This document shows, piece by piece, positions 6,712 to 9,674 of a stretch of 9,674 nucleotides of DNA. This DNA comes from Moraxellaceae bacterium. GTDB taxonomy: Bacteria; Pseudomonadota; Gammaproteobacteria; Pseudomonadales; Ketobacteraceae. The translations under genes and the position numbers were made by a program. The notes under the pieces are model-generated. The model searched no databases. It saw nothing but the letters and a program-made list of their open reading frames with translations, and was not told the origin of the DNA. Where the stretch lies: NCBI GenBank assembly GCA_002402125.1, contig NVVG01000162.1, positions 1 through 9,674 of the forward strand. The letters are read 5' to 3'. Within the stretch, counting starts at the first letter, position 1. The number at the start of each line of letters is the position of its first letter.

Positions 6712-7428
6712 CTATTTTTTAATGAATTTATTTGTGATAGTCCCCTCTTCTGTTTCGATAGTAATAAGGTAGACTCCTGTATTCAAATCATCAATATTGA
6801 ATAGGGTTGTTTTCGAGGCAACTTCAATCGTTCTGATAACTCTACCAAAAACATCTCTTACGACTAATGTTGTTTCAAGATCTGCTTTGTAATTAGTATA
6901 CACAACAGACAATAAGCCATTATTTATTGGGTTTGGAAAAACACTCAATCCCTCAATCTCCTTTTCCTCTTCTGAAATAGAAGCAAATGTTGAAAATGCA
7001 GAGCTACTGACTATGTTAACAGTGTAATCCTCTACTTCTCCATATCCAAACGACTCACAAGAAGTTGGTATTCCATTCCATTTCATGGATACTCGCATTC
7101 TTGTTGGGCCACTTGTTGCTCCCGAAGGAATGGTGAAACTACCACTCACAGGAGTTGTTGTGCTCGCTGCTTCTGTCCAGACCTGTTCACCTGCATCAGT
7201 AAAATCTCCATCTTGATTGTAATCAATCCAAACTGAATAACCTTCTGCATAAGCTGTTCCTGTCCAGGCTGGAGTTACAGTGATAGTATAGCTATTTCCT
7301 TTATTCAGGTTAGTCGACAAGCTCGTGAAATCTGAATACAGTTGTGCATTAGACGGATTGTTGATTGTTGCTAGCTCTACTTTACTGATGTATTCATCTG
7401 TTACGCTTTGACCTGCAGACGCGCAATA
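6712..7428 (-). repeat. GEVED-linker-sorting tail, second repeat copy
   Basis: This is the partner of 3633-4349 in the M43 gene. It has the same length (238 codons plus stop), the same order of parts and the shared linker SSSAF-S-FASISEEE. Both copies have the same orientation. Confidence 0.88.
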
Positions 7429-9674
7429 AATAAGGACTGTTGCTGCTGTTGTAGTTAAATCTAAACTATTACTAGCTACAGAAGTATTCCCTGTTGCATC
7501 TTTGGCTTTAACGGTAAAACCATTATAGCTTGTTCCAACAATTAAACCTATTAAATCAAAAGAGGTTCCAGAAACTGAAGAAATTAGTGTTGGTCCTTTG
7601 TACACATTGTATCCCGTTACTCCTACATTATCCGTAGAAGGCAACCAAGACAATGTTGCCGTTGTTTCGGTAATATTACTAACAGACAAATTTAACGGTG
7701 CCGTTGGTGCTTGAGTATCTGGGGTAGAATTCCCAATACTAACGGTATAGTCTTCCACTTCTCCATATCCAAATGACTCACATGAAGTAGGTATTCCATT
7801 ATACTTCATGGATACTCGCATTCTTGTTGGGCCACTTGTTGCTCCTAAAGGAATGGTAAAACTACCGCCCACTGGAGTTGTTGTGCTCGCTGCTTTTGTC
7901 CAGACTTGTTCACCTGCATCCGTAAAATCTCCATCTTGATTGTAATCAATCCAAACAGAATAACCTTCAGCATAAGCAGTTCCTGTCCAAGCTGGAGTTA
8001 CAGTTATAGTATAGCTATTTCCTTTATTAAGGTTAGTCGACAAGCTCGTGAAATCTGAATACGATTGTGCAGTAGACGAATTATTGATTGTTTCTAGTTC
8101 TACTTTACTGATGTATTCATCTGTTACGCTTTGACCTGCGGACACACAATAAGTAGGAGCTACTACTCCTGTTGCAGTAGTAAAGTCTAAACCATTACTA
8201 ACAGAAATATTCCCCACTATATCTGCTGCCTTAACGGTAAATGTATAGACCGTATTAGCAGTCAACCCAGTAAGTTCAAATGTGGGCGTAGAAGAGTTCC
8301 CAATACTCCCAATAAAAGAAGTCCCATCAAAAACTGCATAAGCTGCTACACCTATATTATCTGTTGATGCGGCCCAGGACAATGTTGCAGTAGTTTCGGT
8401 AATGTTTGAAACGGATAAGTTTAAAGGTACTGTTGGTGCTATAGTATCTGGAGGACTTAATGTGGTAAAGCTTACCGCATTACTGGCTTCTGATAAATTT
8501 CCTGTTTCATCTCCAGCTATTACTGTAATACTGTTATAGCTAGTGTTTTCGGCTAACCCATTGAGTTCAAATGTGGGTGTAGAAGAGCTCGGAATACTCC
8601 CAATAAGGGAAGATCCCCTGTAAATTGCATAACCCAATACACCTATATTATCCACCGATTCAACCCATGAAAGAGTAGCACTTGTATCTGTAACATTAGA
8701 AACCGACAAATTAAGAGGAACGCTTGGCGCTAAAGTATCTTGCCCGGATGCTTTAATCAAAACAGTATAATCTTCCACTTCTCCATATTGAAATGTCTCA
8801 CATGAAGTTGGTATTCCATTCCATTTCATAGAAACCCGCATTCTAGTCGTACCGATAGCGGCATTAGAAGGAATGGTGAAGTTACCACTTACAGAAGTAG
8901 ATGTACCAGGTGCTTTTGTCCATACTTGCTCACCTGCGTCAGCAAAATCTCCGTCTCTATTGTAATCAATCCAAACAGAATAACCTTCTGGATAAGCAGT
9001 ACTTGTCCATGTTGGGGTTACTGTAATAGTATAGTTATCCTCCATGGTGAGCTCTGTTGAGATACTGGGGAAATCTGAGTATACCTGAGCAGTAGAAACA
9101 TTGTTTATTGTTCCCAATTCTACTTTACCAATGAATTCATCTGCTACATTTTGACCTGCGGATGTGCAATAGCCACAAGCAGTACTACTGTATAAAGATT
9201 GTATTCCATCGATGTCATCTTGTTGTAATCCCACTAATAGTGTGTTATAAAATGGTGACATTATAGCATTGTTATCCGCGGAGTGCCTTAATCCTAAAGT
9301 ATGTCCCAACTCATGCAGCGCTATTGTTGCAAGTTTTGTAGGCTGCTCATTCCAAATTTCTGCTTCATCGAAAAATAGATCTCCTCCAAACTCAGGAAAA
9401 AAGGCAAAAGCCAATAACCCATACTGTCCGTCAAAACTGCGACCATCATCATGGTATTGATTAAAAGTCCATTTTATATCAATCGAATTTGGTAATCCTG
9501 CTTCTTGAGTTTCGGTAAACGTAATCCCTGTATATTGAGCCCACTTTGCCATTTGAGCAACTATTATATCCTGTTCCTCTGTTCCTGCAATATCTGGAGT
9601 CCCGTTTACAAAATGATAGCTTACATCGGCACATCCTAGACCTGCTCCATCCCAGCCTGATCCTTGTGTAACAA
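6712..9674 (-). CDS. Secreted matrixin-like (M10) metalloprotease with GEVED/FnIII modules and T9SS tail, 5' end beyond window
   Basis: The frame is open past the internal ATG at 9552 to the window edge. Those 40 extra codons (VTQGSGWDGAGLGC..., then SYHFVNGTPDI) fit the start of a matrixin catalytic domain, so 9552 is not the true start and the signal and propeptide are missing. Numbering from 9552: a structural metal-binding segment GLLAFAFFP-EFGGDLFFDEAEIW (45-67), the zinc site HELGHTLGLRH (80-90; H80, E81, H84, H90) and the Met-turn AIMSPFY (M98). Then follow GEVED (128-264), two fibronectin type III domains (270-364 and 368-460), GEVED (468-604), FnIII (612-702), GEVED (709-845), a linker and a T9SS type A sorting domain (869-946, starting LSVFPNP). 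All catalytic residues expected for a metzincin are present, so an active extracellular endopeptidase is likely. The stop is TAG, and the terminator follows after 33 bases. Substrate unknown; the FnIII and GEVED modules may bind polymers or act as spacers (inference). Confidence 0.93.
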   Translation of the reverse strand, partial: VTQGSGWDGAGLGCADVSYHFVNGTPDIAGTEEQDIIVAQMAKWAQYTGITFTETQEAGLPNSIDIKWTFNQYHDDGRSFDGQYGLLAFAFFPEFGGDLFFDEAEIWNEQPTKLATIALHELGHTLGLRHSADNNAIMSPFYNTLLVGLQQDDIDGIQSLYSSTACGYCTSAGQNVADEFIGKVELGTINNVSTAQVYSDFPSISTELTMEDNYTITVTPTWTSTAYPEGYSVWIDYNRDGDFADAGEQVWTKAPGTSTSVSGNFTIPSNAAIGTTRMRVSMKWNGIPTSCETFQYGEVEDYTVLIKASGQDTLAPSVPLNLSVSNVTDTSATLSWVESVDNIGVLGYAIYRGSSLIGSIPSSSTPTFELNGLAENTSYNSITVIAGDETGNLSEASNAVSFTTLSPPDTIAPTVPLNLSVSNITETTATLSWAASTDNIGVAAYAVFDGTSFIGSIGNSSTPTFELTGLTANTVYTFTVKAADIVGNISVSNGLDFTTATGVVAPTYCVSAGQSVTDEYISKVELETINNSSTAQSYSDFTSLSTNLNKGNSYTITVTPAWTGTAYAEGYSVWIDYNQDGDFTDAGEQVWTKAASTTTPVGGSFTIPLGATSGPTRMRVSMKYNGIPTSCESFGYGEVEDYTVSIGNSTPDTQAPTAPLNLSVSNITETTATLSWLPSTDNVGVTGYNVYKGPTLISSVSGTSFDLIGLIVGTSYNGFTVKAKDATGNTSVASNSLDLTTTAATVLIYCASAGQSVTDEYISKVELATINNPSNAQLYSDFTSLSTNLNKGNSYTITVTPAWTGTAYAEGYSVWIDYNQDGDFTDAGEQVWTEAASTTTPVSGSFTIPSGATSGPTRMRVSMKWNGIPTSCESFGYGEVEDYTVNIVSSSAFSTFASISEEEKEIEGLSVFPNPINNGLLSVVYTNYKADLETTLVVRDVFGRVIRTIEVASKTTLFNIDDLNTGVYLITIETEEGTITNKFIKK
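7018..9171 (-). repeat. Three GEVED modules repeated within the matrixin-like gene
   Basis: Copies lie at 8761-9171, 7741-8151 and 7018-7428. Each is exactly 137 codons, running from YC..SAGQ to GEVEDYTV. The second and third differ at only about 9 of 137 residues; the first is clearly more diverged. The 411-bp size is fixed, as in the M43 gene (3939-4349). The intervening fibronectin type III domains are also related to one another (DT-APT-PLNLSVSN and STDN-GV signatures). Confidence 0.9.

Noticed and set aside
9552..9552. Internal ATG as start of the matrixin-like protease
   Set aside because: The frame is open upstream to the window edge, and the extra 40 residues belong to the catalytic domain; there is no signal peptide at this ATG.

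Overview
The window looks like AT-rich chromosomal DNA from a member of the Bacteroidota, probably a flavobacterium-like lineage. The evidence is three proteins with type A C-terminal sorting domains of the type IX secretion system (T9SS), GEVED and fibronectin type III modules, the Bacteroidota-typical 'YQAVIRDA...VPYAMYA' head on a collagen-like protein, and starts without clear Shine-Dalgarno sequences. No taxon more precise than this can be supported from the sequence alone.

Layout. On the minus strand, 1-1823 is the 5' part of a gene for a long bacterial collagen-like protein. It has a signal peptide, a globular head of about 115 residues, and then 156 visible uninterrupted G-X-Y triplets that run off the window. 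Twelve bases upstream of its start ends a small minus-strand gene (1836-2321) for a 161-residue T9SS cargo, so the two probably form an operon. After a 338-bp divergent gap, a plus-strand gene (2660-3292) encodes an exported protein with a SPOR domain. A convergent gap (3293-3632) holds two back-to-back terminators. The minus strand then carries two large secreted metzincin metalloproteases: a pappalysin-type (M43) enzyme at 3633-6248 and a matrixin-like (M10) enzyme at 6712-9674 whose N-terminus lies beyond the window. Each protease gene has a hairpin terminator starting 33 bases past its stop codon, so they are separate transcription units.

How the genes relate. Four of the five products look like secreted or surface proteins, and three carry a visible T9SS sorting tail. 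Although their catalytic domains come from different metzincin families, the two proteases share a colinear, gap-free 238-residue tail (GEVED module, linker, sorting domain). The second has two further GEVED copies inside it. This points to module duplication or gene conversion between neighbouring genes. A plausible theme is an extracellular locus that combines a filamentous surface protein with proteases that degrade or process proteins outside the cell; this is inference from domain content.

I saw no RNA genes, CRISPR array, insertion sequence or obvious phage or defence genes. The most unusual material is the repeat biology: the 63-bp collagen super-repeat, the three near-identical 84-bp cysteine-rich units, and the mosaic GEVED copies.
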